From: DASYXT01 sp035934555 | Lineage (GTDB): Bacteria; Verrucomicrobiota; Verrucomicrobiia; Limisphaerales; UBA8199 | Reading direction: 5' to 3' | Assembly (NCBI GenBank): GCA_035934555.1 | Contig: DASYXT010000075.1 | Span: 62,001-126,000 of the forward strand | Length of the DNA stretch: 64,000 nt | Shown: positions 8,283 to 16,303 of the stretch, one piece after another | Layout: each line of letters starts with the position of its first letter | Position numbering within the stretch: the stretch's first letter is position 1 | The notes under the pieces: model-generated | The model's database searches: none | What the model was told of the DNA's origin: nothing | The model's input: the letters and a program-made list of their open reading frames with translations, nothing else | Made by a program: the position numbers and the translations under genes

Positions 8283-9683
8283 TTAGCGTTTATCCCCGCG
8301 CGTAGTGATTTGCTTGTTGTGTTCGGCCATTAAGCGCGCCAGGCATAGCGCTAATTCCATGGCCTGCTCGTAATTTAAGCGCGGATCGAGCTGTGTGCGG
8401 TAATCTCGTGCCAAGTCCGCCTCGGTCACTCCGCTGGCGCCACCGATGCATTCGGTCACATTCTCGCCCGTTAATTCGAAGTGCACTCCGCCCAGATGTG
8501 TGCCGCAGTCCCTCAGCAGCGAATGTGCGAGTTCGAGCTCGCGCAGAATGTTTTCGAATCGCCGTGTTTTGATCCCGCTGCGCGTTGTCTCGGTGTTGCC
8601 GTGCATGGGGTCGCAACACCACAGCACGTGCAGTCCTGCGCCCGTGATGGCGCGGGCCAGGGGCGGCAGCCAACGCTCGACCTGCGCCGCGCCGAACCGA
8701 TGAATGAACGTCAGCCGGCCGGGTTCATTGGCCGGATTCAACACTCGCGCCAGGGCGATCGCTTCCTCAGGACTAATACCGGGGCCCAGCTTCACGCCGA
8801 TGGGGTTGGCAATGCCGCGGAAGTATTCGATGTGCGCGCTGTTCAAATCGCGGGTGCGCTGGCCGATCCAGGGAAAATGCGTCGAGAGATTGTACCAGCC
8901 GGTGCGGCGCGGGACCTGGCGGGTCTGGGCTTGTTCGTAAGCCAGGTGCAGACCCTCGTGGCTGGTGAAAAAATCCACCCGGTTGATGTCGGCCAGCACG
9001 CACCCGGTCAGCGTCTCCATGAAGCGCAACGACTCGCCGATGCTTTGCACCATGCGAGTGTACTCCGCCGCATGCGGGGAATTGGCAACGAAACCCAGCT
9101 CCCAATACTCCGGATGATGCAAATCAGCAAAGCCGCCTTCAATCAACGCCCGAATAAAGTTAATTGTTAGCGCTGAGCGCTCATAGGCCCTTAAGAGCAG
9201 CTCCGGGTCCGGTTGCCGTTCCGCCGCGCTGAATCCCGCCCGGTTGATCATGTCCCCGCGATAACTTGGCAGCGTCACCCCGTTGCGCGTTTCCGTGTCG
9301 GCCGAGCGCGGCTTGGCGTATTGGCCGGCGAACCGGCCGAGCCGGATGACTCGTTTCTTGCCGCCCTGCACCAGCACCAGGCTCATCTGGAGCAGAATCT
9401 TCAATTTGCTGGCGATGGCCGACGACTCGCATTCGGTGAAGTTCTCCGAACAATCCCCGCCCTGGAGCAAAAAGCGCTCCCCGCGCACCGCTTCGGCCAA
9501 TTGATGCTTGAGATTCTCAATCTCCCAACTGGTCACTAGTGGCGGCAACTGCGCCAAATCGCTCAGCACGCGCTGCAACGCCGCCGGCTCGGGATAAACC
9601 GGCTGTTGCTCGGCAGGCATTCGCTGCCAGGACCCGGGACTCCACGCCGCCGGCACAGGGTTGGTTGTCAAGACCTTCTGCAT
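8283..9683 (-). CDS. aroG: 3-deoxy-7-phosphoheptulonate synthase, class II
   Basis: Condenses phosphoenolpyruvate and erythrose 4-phosphate, the first step of the shikimate pathway. The 466-residue length and motifs are those of the class II (plant/Mycobacterium type) enzyme. They include RFLLQGGDCSENF with the metal-binding cysteine near residue 79, KKRVIRLGRFAGQYAKPRS, GPGISPEEAIALA, CDPMHGNTETTRSG and the late GGVHFELTGENVTECIGG metal site. The N-terminal extension starts with a tryptophan-rich segment (AAWSPGSWQRMPA), usual for this class. It stands alone without other aro genes. The symbol is given by function; class II enzymes are also named aroF or aroH. Confidence 0.95.
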   Translation of the reverse strand: MQKVLTTNPVPAAWSPGSWQRMPAEQQPVYPEPAALQRVLSDLAQLPPLVTSWEIENLKHQLAEAVRGERFLLQGGDCSENFTECESSAIASKLKILLQMSLVLVQGGKKRVIRLGRFAGQYAKPRSADTETRNGVTLPSYRGDMINRAGFSAAERQPDPELLLRAYERSALTINFIRALIEGGFADLHHPEYWELGFVANSPHAAEYTRMVQSIGESLRFMETLTGCVLADINRVDFFTSHEGLHLAYEQAQTRQVPRRTGWYNLSTHFPWIGQRTRDLNSAHIEYFRGIANPIGVKLGPGISPEEAIALARVLNPANEPGRLTFIHRFGAAQVERWLPPLARAITGAGLHVLWCCDPMHGNTETTRSGIKTRRFENILRELELAHSLLRDCGTHLGGVHFELTGENVTECIGGASGVTEADLARDYRTQLDPRLNYEQAMELALCLARLMAEHNKQITTRGDKR

Positions 9684-9773
9684 TAGTCAGACCAGCGTTG
9701 CCGATTCGGCCACGATTGTAAAGAAATCGGGCGGACTGCTGGGAGCAAAAGTGAGGCTCTCCCTCGCAAGAAT

Positions 9774-9863
9774 AGCGGCAGAGGGCTGCCGCAGTCCAGG
9801 ACGCTGGCGCGAGTTCTCGCGCGCCACGCATGCCGCAAGGTTTTGGACTGCGGCAACCCTCTG
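9774..9863. repeat. R1 palindromic element, full copy
   Basis: A 90-bp element with inverted ends: AGCGGCAGAGGGCTGCCGCA at the left is complementary to TGCGGCAACCCTCTG at the right, continuing inward with GTCCA/TGGAC. It is the same family as 62831-62925 and the half copy at 53080-53108. It lies between divergent genes (class II DAHP synthase and the NUDIX gene) and so overlaps their promoter space. Confidence 0.8.
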
Positions 9864-9920
9864 ACTATCGATGTGTGAAGGATTGTTTCCTGGGCTGGAA
9901 CACTTTCATTAAACTCAGGC

Positions 9921-10382
9921 ATGAGCAAAGAAAGCGCTGGACTGCTGATGTATCGGGTGCGTGTGGGAGCCCTCGAGTTCCTGCTGGTGCACCCGGGCGG
10001 GCCTTTTTTTAAAAACAAGGATCTCGGCGCCTGGACCATCCCCAAAGGCGAACTCAATGCAGGCGAGGCGCCATTAAGTGCGGCCATTCGGGAATTCCAC
10101 GAAGAACTCGGCCTAAAACCTATCGGCAAGTTCGTGCCGCTGCGTTCCATCACCCAAAAGAGCGGCAAGCGCGTTCATGCCTGGGCCTTTGAAGGCGACT
10201 GTGACCCCGGCGCGATTCGCAGCAACACCATTAGCATCGAATGGCCGCCACACTCCGGACGCAGGCAGGAGTTTCCGGAAGTGGACCGCGCTGCGTTCTT
10301 CGGCTTGGAGGAGGCGAAGCAAAAGATCAACCGAGCCCAGGTGCCATTTCTGGAGGAGGTTTTGGCGTTAAAGAAAGAATAG
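9921..10382 (+). CDS. NUDIX hydrolase
   Basis: A 153-residue pyrophosphohydrolase acting on a nucleoside diphosphate linked to another moiety. The NUDIX box is complete: it begins GELNAGE at about residue 43 and ends with REFHEELGL, fitting G-x5-E-x7-REUxEExGU exactly. The N-terminal lead SAGLLMYRV and the long insert after the box (SIEWPPHSGRRQEFPEVDRA) resemble the NUDIX subfamily related to diadenosine-polyphosphate hydrolases and annotated YfcD/MutT-like; the substrate cannot be told from sequence. It is monocistronic: it is divergent from the DAHP synthase and separated from the transport operon by an AT-rich spacer. Confidence 0.9.
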   Translation: MSKESAGLLMYRVRVGALEFLLVHPGGPFFKNKDLGAWTIPKGELNAGEAPLSAAIREFHEELGLKPIGKFVPLRSITQKSGKRVHAWAFEGDCDPGAIRSNTISIEWPPHSGRRQEFPEVDRAAFFGLEEAKQKINRAQVPFLEEVLALKKE

Positions 10383-10442
10383 GTGCTGCGCACTGGTCAT
10401 GACTCATTCCAACAACAGGGTCTCAATGACAAATAAACAATT

Positions 10443-10484
10443 CTCAATGCCCAATGTTCAATTAATTGGGAATTGAATATTGAG
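10443..10484. repeat. AT-rich nested hairpin
   Basis: Two nested inverted pairs are seen: CTCAAT (10443-10448) with ATTGAG (10479-10484), and TTCAATT (10457-10463) with AATTGAA (10471-10477), with a 7-nt loop. The surrounding 10397-10510 region is far more AT-rich than the rest of the window and repeats the word CAATG/CATTG several times. It follows the NUDIX stop codon by 60 bp. Confidence 0.6.
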
Positions 10485-10559
10485 TAATGGTCATTGGTGA
10501 CCGCAATGGTATGTAAAATCCCCTTTGACCCGCCGCCGGCCGGCTCGTAGGTTGCGCTC

Positions 10560-11420
10560 GTGCAAAAGGGAACCGCCAGCACCATTGAATCTCCCCATAC
10601 CCGTTTTTTGTTGCACATGCCGGTTCCGCAATCCTGGACCCATTACCTGGGGCGGAAGTTGTTTCGCTTTGCGCTCACTATTCGTGGTCTGGGCGCGTTC
10701 ACCCTGATCACGCTGGGGGTGATTCTAACCAAGCCGCGCAAGGCACGCCATTTGATTTGGCCGGCCATTCTCGAACAGACCGCCATCGCCGGCTTGCACC
10801 TGCTGCCGATGTTCCTCTTCATTTCTTTCGCGCTGGGCCTGGTGGTGATCGGCCAGGCGGTCTCGTGGCTCACCCGGTTTGGGGCCTTCAATTACCTCGG
10901 CACCATTATGGCCGTGGTTGTGGTGCGCGAACTGGGCCCGCTGCTGACCGCATTGTTGGTGATCGCCCGCATTGGAACTGCGAATGTCGTCGAATTAGGC
11001 ACCGCGCGAGCGACGGGCGAAATCGAGGCGCTGGAGGCGTTAGGGATTGACCCGGTGCATTACCTGGTGGTGCCGCGGGTCGCCGGCATGGCCGTCGGGG
11101 TGTTTGCCCTCACGGTCTATTTGATTCTGGGCTCACTGGCCAGCGGCTACCTATGGGCCTTCCTGCAGAACGTCCCGCTGCGGCCCGGCGAGTACTTCCG
11201 GCAACTGACCGATTCGCTCAGCGGGATGGATTTTGCGTTGCTCGCCCTTAAAACACTGGCCTTTGGGTCAGTGATCGCGCTGGTGACTTGTTATCACGGG
11301 TTGGCCCAACCGTTGCGGCTCGAAGAGGTTTCCAGCGCCACGGTGCGCGCCGGCGCGCAGAGCGTCATCGCCTGCATCTTCATCGACGCGCTGTTCATTG
11401 TGATTTACCTCGCCGCATGA
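10560..11420 (+). CDS. mlaE: MlaE-family ABC transporter permease
   Basis: The membrane subunit of an Mla-type phospholipid (or other lipid) transporter, 286 residues from GTG at 10560; an ATG at 10617 is an alternative that removes a 19-residue lead. The MlaE fold is clear: five to six hydrophobic segments, with the conserved cytoplasmic loop ARIGTANVVELGTARATGEI followed by EALEALGIDPVHYLVVPR at about residues 140-172. It opens a three-gene unit in which the ATPase start codon overlaps its stop codon by 4 bp (ATGA). The inner-membrane complex would shuttle lipid between membranes together with the MCE protein two genes down. Confidence 0.92.
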   Translation: MQKGTASTIESPHTRFLLHMPVPQSWTHYLGRKLFRFALTIRGLGAFTLITLGVILTKPRKARHLIWPAILEQTAIAGLHLLPMFLFISFALGLVVIGQAVSWLTRFGAFNYLGTIMAVVVVRELGPLLTALLVIARIGTANVVELGTARATGEIEALEALGIDPVHYLVVPRVAGMAVGVFALTVYLILGSLASGYLWAFLQNVPLRPGEYFRQLTDSLSGMDFALLALKTLAFGSVIALVTCYHGLAQPLRLEEVSSATVRAGAQSVIACIFIDALFIVIYLAA

Positions 11421-12211
11421 TCGACCGACCGCAAACACCCGCCGGCGTTCCGGCCATCGAGATGCGCGCCGTATCTGTGGGTGCGATGCGCGACCAAAAC
11501 CTCATTGTGCTGCGGGATGTCAACTGGATGGTCGCTCCGGGCGAGTTCTGGGTGATAGCAGGCTTACAGGGTTCAGGTAAAACCGATTTCCTCATGATGA
11601 CCGGCGGATTGATGGCCCCGGTTAGCGGCGAGTACCGGCTATTTGGCGAGCCGATGCCCATCTTTGACGACGTGCGGCTGCCGTTGCGGTTGCGTCTCGG
11701 CCTGGTGTTCTATACTGGACAACTGTTTAATCACCTGACTGTCCGTGAAAACATTGCGCTGCCGTTGCGCTATCACTATAACCTCACCAAAGCCGCCGCG
11801 GCCGAGCAGGTCCAACCCTGGCTGGCCGCGCTGGACCTGGAGCCCTGGGCTGATAGCACGCCGGGAGCGTTGGGCGGGAACTGGCAAAAGCGGGTGGGTT
11901 TGGCGCGAGCCTTGATCCTCGAACCAGAAGTATTGCTCGTCGATACTCCGCTAACGGCTCTGGACTTGCGCCATGCCTCCTGGTGGCTCAATTTTCTGGA
12001 CCAGCTATCGAAGGGACATCCGTTGCTGCATGGCCGGCCTATAACCCTGGTATTAACCGCCTCCGATCTGCGGCCCTGGCGCCGCCGCGCCTGCTGTTTC
12101 GCTGTCATTCGCGACGGCAGGTTCGGCTTGTTCAGTACCTGGGACAAACTCGAGGCGGCCGGCGCGGATTTAATTAGCGAACTATTAATGGCCGAGCCAC
12201 ACCCGGGATAG
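11417..12211 (+). CDS. mlaF: MlaF-like ABC transporter ATPase with degenerate catalytic motifs
   Basis: A 264-residue ATP-binding subunit paired with the MlaE-type permease upstream (ATGA overlap) and the MCE protein 9 bp downstream. Walker A is intact (GLQGSGKT, residues 49-56), and the Q-loop glutamine is Q102. The signature motif reads ALGGN (151-155) instead of LSGGQ. Walker B ends VDTP, so the catalytic glutamate is replaced by Thr177. The H-loop histidine is missing (LVLTASD, 211-217). ATP binding is plausible, but hydrolysis by the usual mechanism is doubtful. The frame can be read back to 11288 inside the permease gene, but the ATG at 11417 is the clear start. Family assignment rests on operon and overall fold. 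Confidence 0.88.
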   Translation: MIDRPQTPAGVPAIEMRAVSVGAMRDQNLIVLRDVNWMVAPGEFWVIAGLQGSGKTDFLMMTGGLMAPVSGEYRLFGEPMPIFDDVRLPLRLRLGLVFYTGQLFNHLTVRENIALPLRYHYNLTKAAAAEQVQPWLAALDLEPWADSTPGALGGNWQKRVGLARALILEPEVLLVDTPLTALDLRHASWWLNFLDQLSKGHPLLHGRPITLVLTASDLRPWRRRACCFAVIRDGRFGLFSTWDKLEAAGADLISELLMAEPHPG

Positions 12212-12220
12212 ACTCTAACC

Positions 12221-13495
12221 ATGCCGCTACAAGATCTAACTCCGCAACTACGCACGCGCCTTAGCCGGATGGAGCGCGCCGTGGGGTGGTTTGTCTTTGT
12301 GGCGGTGGTGCTGCTGGTGTTTGCTTTCGGCTATTACATCTACAATACCGCTGAGCGCAAGGGCTGGTTCCGCACCAAAGCCCCTTATTTCATTTTCACC
12401 GACAGCGCGACGGGTTTGAAGGTAGGCGATCCAGTTACGCTCATGGGCCTTAACGTGGGCCAGATTACGGTGATGGAGCCCATGAGCCCGGAAAGCCAGT
12501 ACAACATGTATGTCGAGTTCGAGTTGCGCGCGCCTTATTTCGGATACATGTGGACGGAAGGCTCGTTTGCCGAGGTGAGCTCGTCGGGCCTGTTGGGTGG
12601 CCGCGCCCTGGAGGTCACTAAAGGCACCAACGGTTATCCGATATACGCTTTCAATCCTCTGGACGATGTCAGCCTGGCCGAGGTGCAAAGTTCGACTTCA
12701 GCGACCAACTGGGTGCTGGGTGAGGAAATCTTCGAACCCAATAGCACTAATCTGGTAGCCAAGCCGCTGGAACCTTTAACCAACCTCGCGGCGATCGTTC
12801 GCGCCGGTTATTCGAACATTGTCGTCCTGGACACCAGCACCCACAAAAAATGGATGACGGGTATTTGGGACCGCAAACTCCACCGCTACGAGCCTTATAA
12901 AAAGGGCGACCGCTATTGGCTGCCGGCGACCGCAACACCGGCTGTCAGCGATCAATTGCAAGCAATGATCGCCGAAGTCCAGGCCGCCCTGCCCAGCGTC
13001 TTCAACCTGACCAACTCGATTCAAACCGTGTTGTCCAATAGCGCCGAGCTCACCTCGAACTTGAACGTGGTCGCCACCAGCGCGCGCCCGGCGGTGAGCA
13101 ACCTGACGGCGATCCTGCAGCAGATGAACCGGCCGGGAGCATTGGGGCAATGGTTGCTGCCGACCAATGTAAACAGCGAACTCGAGGGCCTATTGGGCAA
13201 CGCTAATGTGACGCTCACCAACGCCGATGTCAGCCTCGTCACGCTCGCCTCGAACCTCAACGTCTCGCTCAATAATCTCGCCGGTATTACCGGCAACCTC
13301 CGCGACCAGGTCGTGCAGAACCCTACGCTGCTGCGCAACATCGCCGATACCATTGTGCACGCCGATGAACTTGTGCAGGGGTTGAAGAAATTCTGGCTGT
13401 TCCGCCACCTGTTTCCCCAGACCACCGGGCCTTCCCCTCAGGCCGTGCCGCTCCAGAACAAGAAGCCGCTCGTGGCGCCGAAAGCGAAAAAATAG
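12221..13495 (+). CDS. mlaD: MCE/MlaD-family lipid-transport protein
   Basis: A 424-residue single-pass membrane protein. A transmembrane helix at about residues 20-42 is followed by an MCE domain, with conserved segments such as TGLKVGDPVTLMGLNVGQI at about residues 64-82 and the SSSGLLGG turn at about 121-128. The C-terminal half (about 240-400) is a long helical region rich in Asn, Thr and Leu with repeated units of the form SNL/NVSLNNL, as in long MCE proteins that make a needle or tube. It sits 9 bp after the ATPase gene and supplies the substrate-binding partner of the permease. No MlaA, MlaB or MlaC homologue is adjacent. Confidence 0.9.
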   Translation: MPLQDLTPQLRTRLSRMERAVGWFVFVAVVLLVFAFGYYIYNTAERKGWFRTKAPYFIFTDSATGLKVGDPVTLMGLNVGQITVMEPMSPESQYNMYVEFELRAPYFGYMWTEGSFAEVSSSGLLGGRALEVTKGTNGYPIYAFNPLDDVSLAEVQSSTSATNWVLGEEIFEPNSTNLVAKPLEPLTNLAAIVRAGYSNIVVLDTSTHKKWMTGIWDRKLHRYEPYKKGDRYWLPATATPAVSDQLQAMIAEVQAALPSVFNLTNSIQTVLSNSAELTSNLNVVATSARPAVSNLTAILQQMNRPGALGQWLLPTNVNSELEGLLGNANVTLTNADVSLVTLASNLNVSLNNLAGITGNLRDQVVQNPTLLRNIADTIVHADELVQGLKKFWLFRHLFPQTTGPSPQAVPLQNKKPLVAPKAKK

Positions 13496-13658
13496 TTCGG
13501 GCGATGGTTGATTGTGATGGCGCCCATGGAGGCGCTATCTATCACCGCTCCCGCTTTCAACTGGGTTGATAAAGCCCGCGGTGGGGGTTTGTCTCTACCC
13601 TTCCAGTCGGTTGACTTTCTCGCCGCGCCAGTGCAGGGTTTGGTTAACAAAGGTCCAT

Positions 13659-14240
13659 ATGAAACCGATTTTCGCCCTGGCACTGTTACTGGGGCTGACC
13701 GCTTCCGGGCTCGCGGCCGGCACCGATGCTATTATCAAACAGCACGCCAAGGACCTCGCCAACCAGAACAATAACCGCTACAACTACCTTAACCCCCAAG
13801 CACCGGCAGCCGCGCCAACGGTCCCTGGGGCGCCGGCGCCGCCAACGCTCGCCCCTTCGCTGATGAAGTTCCAGTCCGAGCTGGGTGCCCTGCACGCGGG
13901 CGAACCGGCCAGTGCCGAGCAGCAGCAACAATTAACGCAGGACTTGCACGCGGGGGCGCAGGGCGCCAAGCCGTCTTCTGCGACGGTCAGCAACCTCGTC
14001 AGCAATTTGAGCGAGGTTTTTGCGCAGAAACCTTTGCCGGCGGCCATTCGCGCCCGGTTTGTCCAGGAACTCGATGCCGTGCTCAACCCGGGTAAATACC
14101 CCCAAGCCCGCCTGGAGGGCATTTTCACCAGCATGGGAACGATGCTTCGTGACAACGGTGCGACCGACGGCAAAGCCAACCAAATAGTCGAAGCGGTTAA
14201 AACTATCTCCACCCAAATTCAGCAGGGTGGAGCGAGGTAA
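13659..14240 (+). CDS. Secreted protein of unknown function
   Basis: A 193-residue protein with a clean signal peptide (KPIFALALLLGLTASGLAAG, cleavage after AAG or near it), then a Pro/Ala-rich linker with repeated AP pairs at about residues 46-65, and a helical C-terminal region. The ATG at 13659 has AAAGGT upstream; a longer frame from 13566 is unlikely. It is 163 bp downstream of the MCE gene on the same strand, so it could be a periplasmic accessory of the lipid transporter, but no MlaC or other known fold is visible. No function is assigned. Confidence 0.75.
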   Translation: MKPIFALALLLGLTASGLAAGTDAIIKQHAKDLANQNNNRYNYLNPQAPAAAPTVPGAPAPPTLAPSLMKFQSELGALHAGEPASAEQQQQLTQDLHAGAQGAKPSSATVSNLVSNLSEVFAQKPLPAAIRARFVQELDAVLNPGKYPQARLEGIFTSMGTMLRDNGATDGKANQIVEAVKTISTQIQQGGAR

Positions 14241-15465
14241 CTCTTTGCCCAAACCGGTACTCCAAACGCCGCATTCGAAACTTATTCTCATTTCGCACCA
14301 GGGGCGTTGGTCGTGCGGACAGGGGGTACGTTTCCGTATTTCAATTTTTAATTTGGCTATACTCCGCCGGAATCTTTGGCTGGCGGTCAGCACCGTCTGT
14401 CTGGTTCCCTCTGTTCTCATGGGTCAAGCCGAGCAAAGCCAAGCCGAGCGCTGGTTAAGTCACGCGCCGCCGGTGCCGCCGTTCACCGCTCCTCACACGC
14501 TGGAGCAATGGCAGCGGCAGCGAACCCAGGTGCGTGCCCAATTGTGGCAGTTGCTGGGCCGATTGCCGCCCCGCCCCGCCTCCCCGGCCATGAACATCCT
14601 GCATCGTGAGGACCGCGGCACATACATCGTCGAGAAATTCCAATTCGATAACGGCGCGGGCGCCGTCGTTCCCGGTTATCTGCTCCTGCCCAAGGGCCTT
14701 ACGAATAAGGCGCCTGGGCTGCTCTTTTGCCACTGGCATGGCGGGGAATATGACATCGGCAAGGAAGAACTGTTCCAGGCGCGCCACACACCCGAAGCGC
14801 CGGGACCGGCCTTCGCGCAACGTGGCTATGTGGTCGTGGGCATCGACGCGTACGGATTCGGTGAGCGCAACGGCCAGGGCCCCGGAGGCCCTGATGAGAA
14901 AGGGTCGGCGGCAGAGATGACCGCGAGCAAATTTAACCTATGGCTAGGCCGCACGTTGTGGGGAATGATCCTGCGGGACGACCTGATGGCGCTGGATTAT
15001 CTGTCGTCGCGACCGGAAGTCGATACCAACCGCCTGGGTGTGACCGGAATCAGCATGGGAGCAACGCGCACCTGGTGGTTGATGGCGCTGGACGAGCGGC
15101 TTAAGACCGGCGTCGCGGTTGCCTGTCTCACCCGCTATCAGAATCTCATTAAGCACCACGGGCTGAGCGCGCACGGCATCTACTATTTTGTGCCCGGGTT
15201 GCTGAACCATTTCGATACTGAAGCGGTTGTTGCCTTGCTGGCGCCGCGGCCAGTCTTGTTCCAGACGGGCGACCAGGACGCCGGTTCGCCCGTGGACGGC
15301 ATCCGGGCCATCGAATCAGCGGTGCGCCCCGTGTATAAGCTGTACGGGCGCGAGGCGGAATTCCAATCCGTTGTGTATCCTGGCTTGGGCCATGTCTATA
15401 CCCCTGAGATGTGGGCAAAAACACTCGAATGGCTCGACGCTCATCTCAAACCGAAAAGCAATTGA
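14227..15465 (+). CDS. Exported alpha/beta hydrolase (dienelactone-hydrolase-like)
   Basis: A serine hydrolase of the acetyl-xylan-esterase/dienelactone-hydrolase type. The nucleophile elbow GISMGA is at about residues 278-283, a downstream acidic residue lies in TGDQDAGSP, and the histidine is in PGLGHVYTP near the C-terminus. The start is uncertain. GTG at 14227 overlaps the previous gene by 14 bp, while TTG at 14353 would put the hydrophobic stretch RRNLWLAVSTVCLVPSVLMG right at the N-terminus as a signal peptide. An ATG at 14419 would remove it. Export is therefore likely but depends on the start. It is followed 31 bp later by an Rrf2 regulator. Confidence 0.85.
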   Translation: MERGNSLPKPVLQTPHSKLILISHQGRWSCGQGVRFRISIFNLAILRRNLWLAVSTVCLVPSVLMGQAEQSQAERWLSHAPPVPPFTAPHTLEQWQRQRTQVRAQLWQLLGRLPPRPASPAMNILHREDRGTYIVEKFQFDNGAGAVVPGYLLLPKGLTNKAPGLLFCHWHGGEYDIGKEELFQARHTPEAPGPAFAQRGYVVVGIDAYGFGERNGQGPGGPDEKGSAAEMTASKFNLWLGRTLWGMILRDDLMALDYLSSRPEVDTNRLGVTGISMGATRTWWLMALDERLKTGVAVACLTRYQNLIKHHGLSAHGIYYFVPGLLNHFDTEAVVALLAPRPVLFQTGDQDAGSPVDGIRAIESAVRPVYKLYGREAEFQSVVYPGLGHVYTPEMWAKTLEWLDAHLKPKSN

Positions 15466-15496
15466 ACGCGCCCGTCGGCTCGCCAACACTACTCGC

Positions 15497-15916
15497 GTGA
15501 AATTGTCGGTGAAGAGCGATTATGCCGCCCGTGCCGTGTTGGGCCTGGCCCGTCATTCCCCCGAGGGTGGCGCGGTGCGCGTTGAGCAACTGGCCGCCGA
15601 GCAAGGCATTCCCCCCAATTACCTGGTCCAGATTCTCCTTGAACTCAAAGCCCACGGGCTCGCCCGTAGTGTGCGCGGCAAGGAAGGTGGCTATTTACTG
15701 GCGCGCCCGGCGGCGGAAATCACGCTGGGCCATGTCCTGCGCGCGATTCATGGCACCGTGTTTGACACTCCCGCGCTCAACGATACCCATTGCCCGCCTG
15801 AACTGCGGCGCGCCTGGCAAAAGGTGCAAACCGCCGCCGAGGCCGCCGCCGTGGCGATCACTTTTCAGCAACTGTTGGATGAAGGGTCCGAGAAGGAAAA
15901 GATGTACTATATCTAA
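15497..15916 (+). CDS. Rrf2-family transcriptional regulator
   Basis: A 139-residue winged-helix regulator. The GTG start at 15497 gives the typical opening KLSVKSDYAARAVLGLA, and the recognition segment follows (GIPPNYLVQILLELKAHGLA, then VRGKEGGYLLARP). In IscR/NsrR three cysteines bind an Fe-S cluster; here only one cysteine remains in that region (DTHCPPEL), so it probably does not bind a cluster in that way. It is 31 bp downstream of the hydrolase gene, which may be a target or only a neighbour. Confidence 0.92.
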   Translation: MKLSVKSDYAARAVLGLARHSPEGGAVRVEQLAAEQGIPPNYLVQILLELKAHGLARSVRGKEGGYLLARPAAEITLGHVLRAIHGTVFDTPALNDTHCPPELRRAWQKVQTAAEAAAVAITFQQLLDEGSEKEKMYYI

Positions 15917-15964
15917 CGTTGTGCGCCGGCCAGCACGATGCTGGCTGCGGCCTCTGAGCCCGAT

Positions 15965-16192
15965 TTAAGGTTTGGCGTCGGTGCGGAAGGTCAGGCTGGT
16001 AATGGTCAGCAGGGGCAGCACCGAGGCAAAGCCCTGATCGTTATGCACCATCACATAGGTCCGCCTGGAGGACGCCTTGGGCGGCAAAAAAATATAATCG
16101 GCGTGTGGCACCTGGTACTCATCTCCATCCGCCACCTTGAGCCTGAAGGGAACCCTGCGGTGCACCGCTTCTTCAATCTGATCGATACTCAC
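15965..16192 (-). CDS. Small conserved protein of the SIDQIEEA type
   Basis: A 75-residue protein from GTG at 16192, with GGCGAG about 10 bases upstream; a TTG at 16246 would add 18 residues. It opens with SIDQIEEAVHRRVPF, then a short beta-rich body with ADGDEYQVPHADY and the segment SSRRTYVMVHNDQGFASV. Small proteins of this pattern recur in Verrucomicrobia and Planctomycetes genomes, from my memory of such sequences; no function is known to me. It converges with the Rrf2 gene. Confidence 0.65.
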   Translation of the reverse strand: MSIDQIEEAVHRRVPFRLKVADGDEYQVPHADYIFLPPKASSRRTYVMVHNDQGFASVLPLLTITSLTFRTDAKP

Positions 16193-16303
16193 ATCTGAAG
16201 ACTCGCCTTTGACTGCGCGCGGGTCAATAGTTTTGTGACGTGACAATTGCGTGCGGCCCTTTGCGGTTTCGAGAAAGCTTCTGTCACGGCCGGCGCAAGA
16301 AAT

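Noticed and set aside
11288..11416. Upstream start for the MlaF-like ATPase
   Set aside because: It lies wholly inside the permease gene; the ATGA overlap at 11417 is the usual operon junction.
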